From contig JANYDV010000145.1 in the NCBI GenBank assembly GCA_025363505.1, positions 1 to 7,047 on the forward strand: 7,047 nucleotides of DNA, in the 5' to 3' direction. The DNA is from Bacteroidota bacterium (lineage in GTDB: Bacteria; Bacteroidota; Ignavibacteria; Palsa-1295). Position numbers and translations under genes: made by a program. Positions 1 to 6,168 of the stretch are shown one piece after another; positions within the stretch are counted from its first letter, which is position 1, and every line of letters starts with the position of its first letter. The notes beneath the pieces are model-generated. The model was not told the DNA's origin. It saw only the letters and a list, made by a program, of their open reading frames with translations, and did no database searches.

Positions 1-279
1 CCAATATTCTGGGTTACCCTTACCTGAACCCATTCGAGTTTCAGCTGGCTTTTTTGTGATTGGCTTATCCGGAAAGATCCTTATCCAAATCTTACCATCA
101 CGTTTCATTGTACGCGAAAGTGTTACACGAACAGCTTCGATTTGACGGCTGGTAATCCAACCACCTTCGAGAGACTTTAAGCCAAAGCTGCCAAAAGCAA
201 CCTGTGCTCCACGTGTCGCCTTACCGCGAACTCTGCCTTTTTGGCGCTTACGATATTTAACTCTTTTTGGTAACAGCAT
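1..279 (-). CDS. rplP: 50S ribosomal protein L16, 3' end cut by window edge
   Basis: This is the N-terminal 93 residues of L16, which binds 23S rRNA near the A site and the peptidyl-transferase region of the large subunit. The start MLLPKRVKYRKRQKGR is the usual L16 opening. It is followed by FGSFGLKSLEGGWITSRQIEA (residues 29-49, family hallmark), a GKIWIRIFPDKPITKKP stretch (62-78) and RMGSGKGNPEYW (82-93). Arg82 corresponds to the arginine that is hydroxylated in E. coli L16. Bacterial L16 is usually about 136-140 residues, so roughly the last third lies beyond position 1. The ATG start is preceded by AGGA with a 7-nt spacer, one of the few clear ribosome binding sites in this cluster. It begins 20 nt after the rpsC stop. 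Identification is by protein similarity and operon position and is essentially certain. Confidence 0.97.
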   Translation of the reverse strand, partial: MLLPKRVKYRKRQKGRVRGKATRGAQVAFGSFGLKSLEGGWITSRQIEAVRVTLSRTMKRDGKIWIRIFPDKPITKKPAETRMGSGKGNPEYW

Positions 280-299
280 TTCTGATTCCTAAAATTTTC

Positions 300-1091
300 T
301 TACTCAGCTGATGATTCTGAACCGCCGCCCGCGCCACCGCGACTACGGCCTCTACCACCGCGACGACGACGACGCTCTCCACCTGCTGCAGATACGATCG
401 GTCGACGATCACGATCTTCAGCTCCATACACAGCAAGATGTGCTGCAGCTTGGAGTGGTGTTTCGCCGGTAATGTCACCGCGACAAACCCAAACTTTTAT
501 ACCAATAGCACCATAAATTGTTTGCGCAGTGCTCTTAGCAAAATCTATATCTGCTCGAAGTGTATGTAATGGAATACGTCCGTCTTTGTATTGTTCGTTA
601 CGTGCAATTTCAGCACCACCCAAACGACCACCACACTTTACACGAATACCTTCTGCCCCAGAACGCATAGCGGTTGCAACGGCCATTTTCATGGCGCGTC
701 TAAACGCGACACGACCAATAAGTTGCTGTGCAATATTATCAGCTATTAATTGCGCATCTATTTCAGGGCGTTTTACTTCATTGATAAGAATTTTTACTTC
801 CTTACCAACCGTAACATTTTTCAATTCTTCTTCAAGCTGTGCAATTTCTTTCCCGCTCTTACCAATCACGACACCGGGACGTGACGTGTAGATGGTGATC
901 ACGACTCTTTTGGTTGTGCGATCAATAGTTACACGAGAAATGCCTGCACGTTTCAAACGTTCTTTGATATAAGAACGAATGAGGTTATCCTCTTCGAGCT
1001 TCTGCGCGAAGTGCCTATCATCATACCAGCGCGCGTCCCATGGACGCGTTACGGCAAGTCTGAATCCTACTGGGTGTGTTTTCTGTCCCAA
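300..1091 (-). CDS. rpsC: 30S ribosomal protein S3 with Arg/Gly-rich C-terminal tail, TTG start
   Basis: S3 (263 aa) binds 16S rRNA in the small-subunit head and lines the mRNA entry channel. The N-terminus GQKTHPVGFRL is canonical. A type II KH domain follows with its GKSG loop at residues 77-80 (RPGVVIGKSG), then the S3 C-terminal domain with GRLGGAEIAR (155-164), GRIPLHTLRADIDF (171-184) and YGAIGIKVWV (193-202). E. coli S3 has 233 residues. The extra length is a tail from about residue 236 made almost wholly of Arg, Gly, Ser and Glu (ERRRRRGGRGRSRGG and onward). The start must be TTG: the next in-frame codons upstream contain no ATG or GTG before a TAA at 1122-1124, and the family N-terminus begins exactly there. 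No Shine-Dalgarno sequence is visible. The rplV-rpsC spacer of 45 nt contains an 8-codon mini-ORF, described separately. Confidence 0.97.
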   Translation of the reverse strand: MGQKTHPVGFRLAVTRPWDARWYDDRHFAQKLEEDNLIRSYIKERLKRAGISRVTIDRTTKRVVITIYTSRPGVVIGKSGKEIAQLEEELKNVTVGKEVKILINEVKRPEIDAQLIADNIAQQLIGRVAFRRAMKMAVATAMRSGAEGIRVKCGGRLGGAEIARNEQYKDGRIPLHTLRADIDFAKSTAQTIYGAIGIKVWVCRGDITGETPLQAAAHLAVYGAEDRDRRPIVSAAGGERRRRRGGRGRSRGGAGGGSESSAE

Positions 1092-1105
1092 AGCGCTTGA
1101 AGGTT

Positions 1106-1132
1106 TTAGTGAACGGTAGATTTAAATTTCAT
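1106..1132 (-). promoter_or_regulatory. Possible 8-codon mini-ORF in the rplV-rpsC spacer
   Basis: An ATG four nt after the rplV stop opens a frame encoding MKFKSTVH followed by TAA, ending 14 nt before the rpsC TTG start. It has no Shine-Dalgarno sequence of its own, but it sits where a ribosome terminating on rplV could reinitiate, and it could in principle carry ribosomes towards the weak rpsC start. Short ATG-to-stop stretches arise by chance easily, so the role is speculative. Confidence 0.2.
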
Positions 1133-1136
1133 ACAA

Positions 1137-1580
1137 TTATTTAGCTTTTTTTACAGCTTTAGCTTTTACAGGTCTCGTTGCATTTTTCTTTGCTTTTCCG
1201 GGTGTTATCACAACCGGGGCGATAATATGCTTTTGCACCTTATTCCCAACAACAATAGTTAGATGATTTGAGCGCTTACGTACACGAAATGCTCTACCCA
1301 TTGGGGCGGGCAAAATACGCTTAAGTACTGGACCTCCATCTGAAAAGCACTTACTTACGAAGAGCTCCTCAACGTCGATACCACGATTATCATCTTTTAG
1401 CTGAAAATTTGCTATCGCACTGCGAAGTGTTTGTTCAGCAACGAACGAAGCACGATTCGTCATGAAGTGCAAGATTGCCAGCGCTTCTGATACTTTCTTG
1501 CCACGAATATGGTCAAGAACGAGTCGCATCTTTACTGGCGAACTCTGTATATTTAGTTTTTTTGCAATTGCCTGTGCCAT
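1137..1580 (-). CDS. rplV: 50S ribosomal protein L22 with basic C-terminal tail
   Basis: L22 (147 aa) binds 23S rRNA domains early in assembly, and its long beta-hairpin lines the peptide exit tunnel. The body is recognisable from SPVKMRLVLDHIRGKKVSEAL (residues 14-34), AIANFQLKDDNRGID (55-69) and the hairpin region GGPVLKRILPAPMGRAFRVRKRSNHLTIVV (82-111). This hairpin matches the tunnel loop in which macrolide-resistance changes are known in other bacteria. E. coli L22 is 110 residues. Here about 34 extra residues form a Lys/Ala/Pro-rich tail ending RPVKAKAVKKAK. The ATG lies 10 nt after the rpsS stop and has only a purine-rich AAGAAAGA upstream rather than a proper Shine-Dalgarno sequence, so translation is probably coupled to rpsS. 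Identification is secure; the tail's function is unknown. Confidence 0.97.
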   Translation of the reverse strand: MAQAIAKKLNIQSSPVKMRLVLDHIRGKKVSEALAILHFMTNRASFVAEQTLRSAIANFQLKDDNRGIDVEELFVSKCFSDGGPVLKRILPAPMGRAFRVRKRSNHLTIVVGNKVQKHIIAPVVITPGKAKKNATRPVKAKAVKKAK

Positions 1581-1590
1581 ACGGTCTTTC

Positions 1591-1869
1591 TTATCCAGCC
1601 TTTTCTGATTTTGATCCGGAATGACTGCGGAAGGTACGCGTCGGAGCGAACTCTCCGAGTTTATGACCTACCATATTTTCCGTCACATAGACGGGAATAA
1701 ATTTATTGCCATTGTGCACGGTGAATGTATGTCCAACAAACTCCGGAGGGATCGTGCAAGAACGAGCCCAAGTTTTAATGACCTTTTTTTGACGCGTCGA
1801 GTTTAAAGTGTCCACTTTTAATTGGAGCTTCTCGTCGATATATGGTCCTTTTTTTAAAGAGCGTGACAT
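1591..1869 (-). CDS. rpsS: 30S ribosomal protein S19
   Basis: S19 (92 aa, exactly the E. coli length) sits in the head of the small subunit with S13 and contacts 16S rRNA close to the A-site tRNA. Hallmarks are MSRSLKKGPYID at the N-terminus, KVIKTWARSCTIPPEFVGHT (29-48), VHNGNKFIPVYVTENMVGHK (51-70) and LGEFAPTRTFRSH (71-83). The ATG follows the rplB stop by only three nt. No Shine-Dalgarno sequence is present in the end of rplB, so translational coupling to rplB is likely. Nothing in the protein is unusual and identification is certain. Confidence 0.97.
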   Translation of the reverse strand: MSRSLKKGPYIDEKLQLKVDTLNSTRQKKVIKTWARSCTIPPEFVGHTFTVHNGNKFIPVYVTENMVGHKLGEFAPTRTFRSHSGSKSEKAG

Positions 1870-1872
1870 ACG

Positions 1873-2709
1873 TTACTTCGTGCGACGTTTAATGATAAAT
1901 TGACTAGAAGCATTCTTTTTACGTCGCGTACGGAGTCCTTTTGCAAGTTGACCCCACGGTGACTTCGGATGCTTACGACCACCACCTGATTTTGACTTAC
2001 CTTCGCCACCGCCCATTGGATGGTCAACAGGGTTCATAGCCATACCACGTGTTTGTGGACGAATACCAAGCCAGCGCGAACGACCGGCTTTACCAAGACT
2101 GATATTAAAATAATCTGAGTTACCGACTGTGCCGATTGTTGCACGGCAATCGATAGGAACTTTGCGCATTTCGCCCGATGGCATTTTTAATGTAGCGAAA
2201 TCACCTTCTTTTGCCATTACTTGGCAAGAATTTCCAGCAGATCGGGCAATCTGCCCACCACGACCTGGCTTCAACTCTACATTGTGTACAAATGTACCGA
2301 GTGGCATATTTTTAAGCGGAAGAGCATTGCCGACTACAATATCAGAATCCTTACCACTTGTTATTTTTGCACCCGCGACAAGTCCCTCTGGAGCGAGTAT
2401 ATAGCGCTTTTCGCCGTCAGCATAATGCAAAAGAGCAATTCTACAATTACGATTTGGATCGTATTCAATTGTTGCCACTGTAGCAGGGATGACTTCTTTG
2501 TTTCTTTTGAAGTCAATGACGCGATACATTTTTTTATGACCACCACCGCGATGTCGCGAGGTAATACGCCCGGTATTTCCACGACCGCCGCTGCTTTTAA
2601 GGGGCAACAAAAGCGACTTTTCAGGAGTCGTTTTTGTAATCTCCTCGAACGTTGATACCGAATAGTATCTCGTTGCGGGTGTACGTGGTTTTAAATTTCT
2701 TATTGCCAT
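1873..2709 (-). CDS. rplB: 50S ribosomal protein L2
   Basis: L2 (278 aa; E. coli 273) is a core large-subunit protein near the peptidyl-transferase centre and helps join the subunits. In order: an N-terminal segment MAIRNLKPRTPATRYY, the OB-fold RNA-binding domain with GGRGNTGRITSRHRGGGHKK (41-60) and EYDPNRNCRIALLHYADGEKRYI (82-104), the SH3-like domain with HNVELKPGRGGQIARSAG (142-159), and the C-terminal loop GMAMNPVDHPMGGGEG (222-237). His230 corresponds to the essential E. coli His229. The following E. coli His231 is Met232 here, a replacement I recall from Bacteroidota/Chlorobiota L2 proteins. The lysine-rich tail SSQFIIKRRTK is normal for the family. The ATG is preceded by an A-rich stretch (AAATAGA) without Shine-Dalgarno complementarity, 41 nt after the rplW stop. 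Confidence 0.97.
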   Translation of the reverse strand: MAIRNLKPRTPATRYYSVSTFEEITKTTPEKSLLLPLKSSGGRGNTGRITSRHRGGGHKKMYRVIDFKRNKEVIPATVATIEYDPNRNCRIALLHYADGEKRYILAPEGLVAGAKITSGKDSDIVVGNALPLKNMPLGTFVHNVELKPGRGGQIARSAGNSCQVMAKEGDFATLKMPSGEMRKVPIDCRATIGTVGNSDYFNISLGKAGRSRWLGIRPQTRGMAMNPVDHPMGGGEGKSKSGGGRKHPKSPWGQLAKGLRTRRKKNASSQFIIKRRTK

Positions 2710-2750
2710 TTCTATTTAGATTGAATTATCGCTTCAACCAAGCTTAATGA

Positions 2751-3068
2751 TTATAATTCCGTACCGGTTTTAACTTCCATCGGTGTAAAAACGTCAATCG
2801 TAAACCCCGGTTTCAATGATACAATCGCTTTCTTACGACGACTTTTCGTACCTTTGATAGCCCCCTTACGAGTAATCATTGAACGATTGCGAACCGGAAG
2901 CCACATCGTACGAACTTCGTCAACCTTCACACTAAATTGCTTTTCAATTGCTGCCGATATCTGAATTTTGTTAGCATCAATTGCAACTTCAAAATAGTAT
3001 ACACCCTTCTCATTAGCAAGGGTAGCTTTTTCAGTCAGGAGCGGTTTGCGAATAATTGTCTGCATCAT
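2751..3068 (-). CDS. rplW: 50S ribosomal protein L23
   Basis: L23 (105 aa from this start) lies at the exit-tunnel rim of the large subunit and is the docking site for trigger factor and signal recognition particle. The family opening IIRKPLLTEKAT is followed by a short ferredoxin-like RNA-binding fold: YYFEVAIDANKIQISAAIEKQFSVKVDEVRT, then the basic hairpin RNRSMITRKGAIKGTKSRRKKAIVSL. The length is close to the usual 95-100. Three adjacent codons could start it: TTG at 3071, ATG at 3068 and ATG at 3065. I chose the ATG at 3068 because AAGGA ends about five nt upstream. The ATG at 3065 is almost as good and would give 104 residues. The gene begins 11 nt after the rplD stop. Confidence 0.94.
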   Translation of the reverse strand: MMQTIIRKPLLTEKATLANEKGVYYFEVAIDANKIQISAAIEKQFSVKVDEVRTMWLPVRNRSMITRKGAIKGTKSRRKKAIVSLKPGFTIDVFTPMEVKTGTEL

Positions 3069-3079
3069 CAATTTCCTTA

Positions 3080-3751
3080 TTATGCTCCGATTGAAATATG
3101 AGAAACTTCTACATCCTTCGATCCACTTTTAAAGGTCTGCTCAATTTCAGCAAGGGCAGACTTTTGCACAAGGATTGCGCGGTTGCGCCAAATCTCATAC
3201 ATCGAAGCCTTTGAGGCTTGCATTACGAGTAGATTTGAAATATTTCGGCCACTTTTGTAGAGATTTTCATTGTGTCCTGCCGTCAAGAACAATGAATTTT
3301 TTTCATGAAGACCGAAAGCTGCAAGTATTCCAGCCATTCTTTGCGTCTTGATCTCATCAAACATAAAATCTTCTACAACGATGAATGCACCATCTTTTAA
3401 CTTTTGCGACAATGCACTCTTGCGAGCAAGCTGTTTTACCTTCTTTGGAAGTCCAAGAGAATACTTGTGCGGCTTTGGACCAAACAACGTACCACCACCT
3501 GGATGTAACGGGCTCTTAATATCGCCCTGACGTGCACGGCCGGTACCTTTTTGGCGATAAAGTTTGCGGGTAGAACCTGCAACTTCGCTGCGACCTTTTG
3601 TACTACGAGTACCTGCGCGACGATTCGCGAGGGTCGCTTTAATAGCAAGCCACATTGAATGCTCGTGCGGCTCAATTGCAAATATTGCGTCATCGACCAT
3701 AACGGTCTTACCGCTTTTCGCACCACCGATTGTATAAATTTCTAACTGCAT
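3080..3751 (-). CDS. rplD: 50S ribosomal protein L4
   Basis: L4 (223 aa; E. coli 201) binds 23S rRNA domain I. Its extended loop reaches the exit-tunnel constriction opposite L22. In E. coli it also autoregulates the S10 operon. The sequence shows the globular N-terminal part, then the long basic loop from ANRRAGTRSTKGRSEVAG through STRKLYRQKGTGRARQGD (residues 42-77), the PLHPGGGTLFGPKPHKYS motif (81-98) and the C-terminal half with KKVKQLARKSALSQKLKDG (103-121). A C-terminal extension of roughly 15-20 residues (SALAEIEQTFKSGSKDVEVS) explains the extra length. The loop wording fits FCB-group L4 proteins better than proteobacterial ones, from memory. The spacer after rplC is 27 nt; only a weak GAAAAG precedes the ATG. 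Whether this L4 regulates its own operon cannot be told from the protein. Confidence 0.97.
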   Translation of the reverse strand: MQLEIYTIGGAKSGKTVMVDDAIFAIEPHEHSMWLAIKATLANRRAGTRSTKGRSEVAGSTRKLYRQKGTGRARQGDIKSPLHPGGGTLFGPKPHKYSLGLPKKVKQLARKSALSQKLKDGAFIVVEDFMFDEIKTQRMAGILAAFGLHEKNSLFLTAGHNENLYKSGRNISNLLVMQASKASMYEIWRNRAILVQKSALAEIEQTFKSGSKDVEVSHISIGA

Positions 3752-3778
3752 AACTTTTCAGATACGAGCGTGTACTCT

Positions 3779-4414
3779 TTATCCTTTAACAACTTTTACC
3801 AATTGATTCTTAGCGCCGGCGAAAGAGCCTTTAACCAAGATCAGATTCTGCTCAGGAATCACTTTTAAAATCTTAAGATTGCGTGTTGTGATTTGTTCAC
3901 CGCCCATACGTCCGGCCATACGCTGCCCCTTGAAGACGCGAGATGGGTAGCTTGATCCGCCGATCGAACCAGGAGCGCGCTGACGGTCAGACTGACCGTG
4001 GGTTGCTTGCCCAACGCCCCCAAAATGGTGGCGCTTTACAACTCCTTGAAATCCGCGTCCTTTGGAAGTACCGATTACGTGAATCGTATCTCCCTCATGA
4101 AAGACGTCATCAACATTTAATACTGCGCCCGGCTTCAGCTCAGCTACTTTCGCATCATCGAATGTGCGAACCTCACGAACATATCGAAGCATCGGAGCAC
4201 TGGACTTTTCAAAATGTCCAACTAAAGGCTTATTTACATTACGCTCTGGCTTTTCTTCATAGCCTAGCTGAACGGCAGTATAACCATCGTTCGCCATCGT
4301 CTTGATCTGCGTAACAAAATTCGGACCGACGTGTACGACTGTGACCGGGACATACTGTCCGGCATCATCAAACACACCTGTCATCCCTATTTTTTTACCA
4401 AGCAATGCGCTCAT
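3779..4414 (-). CDS. rplC: 50S ribosomal protein L3
   Basis: L3 (211 aa; E. coli 209) is an early assembly protein whose long central extension reaches towards the peptidyl-transferase centre. Its opening MSALLGKKIGMTGVFDDAGQ is typical, followed by VPVTVVHVGPNFVTQIKT (22-39), the motif TSKGRGFQGVVKRHHFGG (116-133), the central loop ATHGQSDRQRAPGSIGGSS (137-155) and KGQRMAGRMGGEQITTRNLK (162-181). The loop reads THGQSDR where E. coli has THGNSLSHR, matching other FCB-type L3 proteins as I remember them. The ATG is preceded by AAGGG with a five-nt spacer, a plausible ribosome binding site. The 74-nt spacer before it is the longest between consecutive genes of the cluster and holds two hairpins, listed separately. 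Confidence 0.97.
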   Translation of the reverse strand: MSALLGKKIGMTGVFDDAGQYVPVTVVHVGPNFVTQIKTMANDGYTAVQLGYEEKPERNVNKPLVGHFEKSSAPMLRYVREVRTFDDAKVAELKPGAVLNVDDVFHEGDTIHVIGTSKGRGFQGVVKRHHFGGVGQATHGQSDRQRAPGSIGGSSYPSRVFKGQRMAGRMGGEQITTRNLKILKVIPEQNLILVKGSFAGAKNQLVKVVKG

Positions 4415-4435
4415 ACTTACCCTTACGCGACTAAC

Positions 4436-4449
4436 TCAGCTTTCGCTGA
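4436..4449 (-). promoter_or_regulatory. Small GAAA-loop hairpin in the rplC leader
   Basis: In the minus-strand transcript the sequence TCAGC-GAAA-GCTGA forms a 5-bp stem capped by a GNRA tetraloop, about 22 nt before the rplC ATG and just upstream of its AAGGG site. GNRA loops are stable and often make tertiary or protein contacts. The stem is short and could be accidental. It has no U-run after it, so it is not a terminator. Confidence 0.35.
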
Positions 4450-4474
4450 CTACACTCTACGTGAATTAATAATT

Positions 4475-4495
4475 GGTCTATTGATTCCTTAGACC
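4475..4495 (-). promoter_or_regulatory. Hairpin spanning the rpsJ stop codon
   Basis: A perfect 6-bp inverted repeat, GGTCTA and TAGACC separated by nine nt, brackets the end of rpsJ so that the TAA lies at the edge of the first stem arm. With the GAAA-loop hairpin downstream it makes the rpsJ-rplC spacer the most structured spacer of the cluster after tuf-rpsJ. Possible roles are mRNA stability or translational control of rplC; neither is shown by the sequence. Confidence 0.35.
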
Positions 4496-4791
4496 TTAAT
4501 CTCAACCTCTACACCAGCCGGAAGTTCAAGCTTCATTAAAGCATCAACAGTACGACTATTCGAATTGAGAATATCGATCAAGCGCTTGTGTGCGCGTATT
4601 TCAAATTGCTCACGACTTTTCTTGTCAGCATGTGGCGAGCGATTTACCGTATAGATCGACTTACGGGTTGGCAATGGAATAGGTCCCGATACCACGCAGC
4701 CGGTAGGCTTTACGGTACGAATGATCTTTTCCGACGACTTATCAATCAAGTTATGATCGTAAGATTTTAATTTGATTCGAATCTTTTGCAT
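4489..4791 (-). CDS. rpsJ: 30S ribosomal protein S10
   Basis: S10 (100 aa; E. coli 103) is part of the small-subunit head and, as NusE, a partner of NusB in transcription antitermination. The family features are MQKIRIKLKSYDHNLIDKS at the N-terminus, SGPIPLPTRKSIYTVNRSPH (35-54), SREQFEIRAHKRLIDI (59-74) and TVDALMKLELPAGVEVEIKV at the end. The frame is open further upstream to an ATG at 4839, but that would add 16 mainly hydrophobic residues translated from a hairpin and pyrimidine-rich tract that no S10 has, so the start is placed at 4791. No Shine-Dalgarno sequence is visible before it. The gene lies 71 nt after tuf. Confidence 0.96.
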   Translation of the reverse strand: MQKIRIKLKSYDHNLIDKSSEKIIRTVKPTGCVVSGPIPLPTRKSIYTVNRSPHADKKSREQFEIRAHKRLIDILNSNSRTVDALMKLELPAGVEVEIKV

Positions 4792-4825
4792 TATTGCGAT
4801 TGATACGAGAAAGAACAGAAGAAGA

Positions 4826-4852
4826 AAGCGCACATCCATAAGGGGTGCGCTT
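4826..4852 (-). terminator. Terminator-like hairpin between tuf and rpsJ
   Basis: In the transcript, 10 nt after the tuf stop, AAGCGCAC pairs perfectly with GTGCGCTT (8-bp, GC-rich stem) around an 11-nt loop. It runs directly into a pyrimidine-rich tract, positions 4825 down to about 4806, reading TCTTCTTCTGTTCTTTCTC. The tract is rich in T but broken by C and G, so it would be a leaky intrinsic terminator at best. It could lower rpsJ-operon transcription relative to tuf, or be an RNA processing or protein-binding site. The structure is directly visible; its function is inferred. Confidence 0.45.
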
Positions 4853-4862
4853 GCATCAATAC

Positions 4863-6071
4863 TTATTTCGTGATCTTGTCAACGACACCCGCTCCAACAG
4901 TACGCCCACCTTCACGAATAGCGAAGCGAAGGCCCTCTTCCATAGCAATAGGCGTAATCAGCTCAATAGCCAACTCAACGTTATCACCAGGCATAACCAT
5001 GTCTACGCCAGTTGGGAGAGTAGCAACACCAGTTACGTCAGTCGTACGGAAGTAAAACTGAGGGCGGTAACCATTGAAGAAAGGAGTGTGACGTCCACCT
5101 TCTTCTTTTCCAAGTACATAAATTTTTGCAGAGAAGTTGGTATGGGGCGTGATTGATCCCGGCTTTGCAACGACCATTCCACGCTCGATATCATTCTTTT
5201 CAACGCCGCGCAAAAGAATACCAATATTATCACCAGCCATAGCATCTTCCATCTCCTTGCGGAACATTTCGACACCAGTTACGACTGATTTCTTTTGGTG
5301 ACCCAAACCGACGAGTTCAACTTCATCGCCAATCTTAACACGTCCACGCTCAACACGCCCTGTACCAACTGTACCACGGCCAGTGATTGAGAATACGTCT
5401 TCGATAGACATCAAGAATGGCTTATCGACAGCACGCTCTGGAGTTGGAATGTAGGTATCAACCGCATCCATCAATTCATAGATACACTTTAAGCGCTCAT
5501 CGTCTGTTGTCGAAGTAGGCTCTGATCCGGCATTTAATGCCTGTAAAGCTGAACCGCGAATGATAGGGATATCATCGCCAGGGAATTCATATTTGGTAAG
5601 CAACTCACGAAGTTCGAGTTCTACCAGCTCCAACAATTCAGGATCAGCAATATCACACTTGTTTAAGAACACAACTATACGTGGCACACCAACCTGACGC
5701 GCAAGAAGGATATGTTCACGTGTTTGTGGCATAGGACCATCAGTTGCTGCGCAAACAAGAATTGCACCGTCCATCTGAGCAGCACCCGTGATCATGTTTT
5801 TTACATAATCAGCATGGCCTGGGCAGTCAACGTGTGCGTAATGGCGAGCAGCTGTTTCATATTCAACGTGCGCTGTAGCGATAGTGATACCACGCTCACG
5901 TTCTTCAGGAGCGTTATCGATAGAATCGAATGAACGAATCGCAACGCCTGTCATTTTCTTAGCCAACGCCATCGTAATGGCTGCGGTCAAGGTTGTCTTG
6001 CCGTGATCAACGTGCCCGATCGTACCAATATTGACGTGGGGTTTATTACGTTCAAATTTCTCTTTAGCCAT
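4863..6071 (-). CDS. tuf: Translation elongation factor Tu
   Basis: EF-Tu (402 aa; E. coli 394) is the GTPase that carries aminoacyl-tRNA to the ribosomal A site. The GTP-binding motifs are intact: P-loop GHVDHGKT (residues 19-26), switch I RGITI (60-64), DCPGH (82-86, with the catalytic His86), NKCD (137-140) and SAL (174-176). Domains 2 and 3 follow, with GRGTVGTGRVERG (231-243), KEEGGRHTPFFNGYRPQFYFRTTDVTG and the C-terminal GLRFAIREGGRTVGAGVV. The segment from ALN to YIP (178-209) is about eight residues longer than in E. coli, as in several other bacterial lineages. Gly236 replaces a residue that is Val in E. coli. The start is set at MAKEKFERNKPHVNIGTIGH by family alignment; an in-frame GTG at 6104 would add 11 unrelated residues. 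No Shine-Dalgarno sequence precedes the ATG. It is the first gene of the cluster, with no fusA upstream. Confidence 0.97.
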   Translation of the reverse strand: MAKEKFERNKPHVNIGTIGHVDHGKTTLTAAITMALAKKMTGVAIRSFDSIDNAPEERERGITIATAHVEYETAARHYAHVDCPGHADYVKNMITGAAQMDGAILVCAATDGPMPQTREHILLARQVGVPRIVVFLNKCDIADPELLELVELELRELLTKYEFPGDDIPIIRGSALQALNAGSEPTSTTDDERLKCIYELMDAVDTYIPTPERAVDKPFLMSIEDVFSITGRGTVGTGRVERGRVKIGDEVELVGLGHQKKSVVTGVEMFRKEMEDAMAGDNIGILLRGVEKNDIERGMVVAKPGSITPHTNFSAKIYVLGKEEGGRHTPFFNGYRPQFYFRTTDVTGVATLPTGVDMVMPGDNVELAIELITPIAMEEGLRFAIREGGRTVGAGVVDKITK

Positions 6072-6158
6072 TGTAGTCTCAGAATTAAAAGTGAAATCGC
6101 ACACCGAGACAGACCAGTGTCTACCTCAAGTATGAAGTTGCAAATAAAAACTCTTTTT

Positions 6159-6164
6159 TGTATA
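6159..6164 (-). promoter_or_regulatory. Possible -10 element for the tuf operon
   Basis: On the minus strand TATACA, in the context CGACTATACAAAA, is the best TATAAT-like hexamer upstream of tuf and would give a leader of roughly 80 nt. No TTGACA-like -35 hexamer lies 17 nt upstream; that position is occupied by the right part of the inverted repeat. A TTTATTTG a little downstream (plus-strand caaataaa, 6141-6148) is one mismatch from the Bacteroidota -7 consensus TAnnTTTG and is an alternative. Neither is strong. Confidence 0.25.
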
Positions 6165-6168
6165 GTCG

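Noticed and set aside
2221..2655. A 144-codon open frame on the plus strand, antisense to rplB, and similar shorter ones opposite rpsC, rplC and tuf.
   Set aside because: They lie entirely inside well-identified minus-strand ribosomal genes, their translations resemble nothing I know, and they fit the pattern of shadow frames.
2710..2750. Weak stem TTGAA/TTCAA in the rplW-rplB spacer.
   Set aside because: The stem is only five A+T-rich pairs, too weak to call a structure without comparative support.
4489..4839. Longer rpsJ with a hydrophobic 16-residue N-terminal extension that resembles a signal or membrane segment.
   Set aside because: The extension is translated from the hairpin and pyrimidine-rich tract after tuf, no S10 protein has it, and no ribosome binding site supports the upstream ATG.
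4863..6104. Longer EF-Tu starting at a GTG 33 nt upstream.
   Set aside because: EF-Tu proteins start at the MAKEKFER position. The 11 extra residues have no family support and the GTG has no Shine-Dalgarno sequence.
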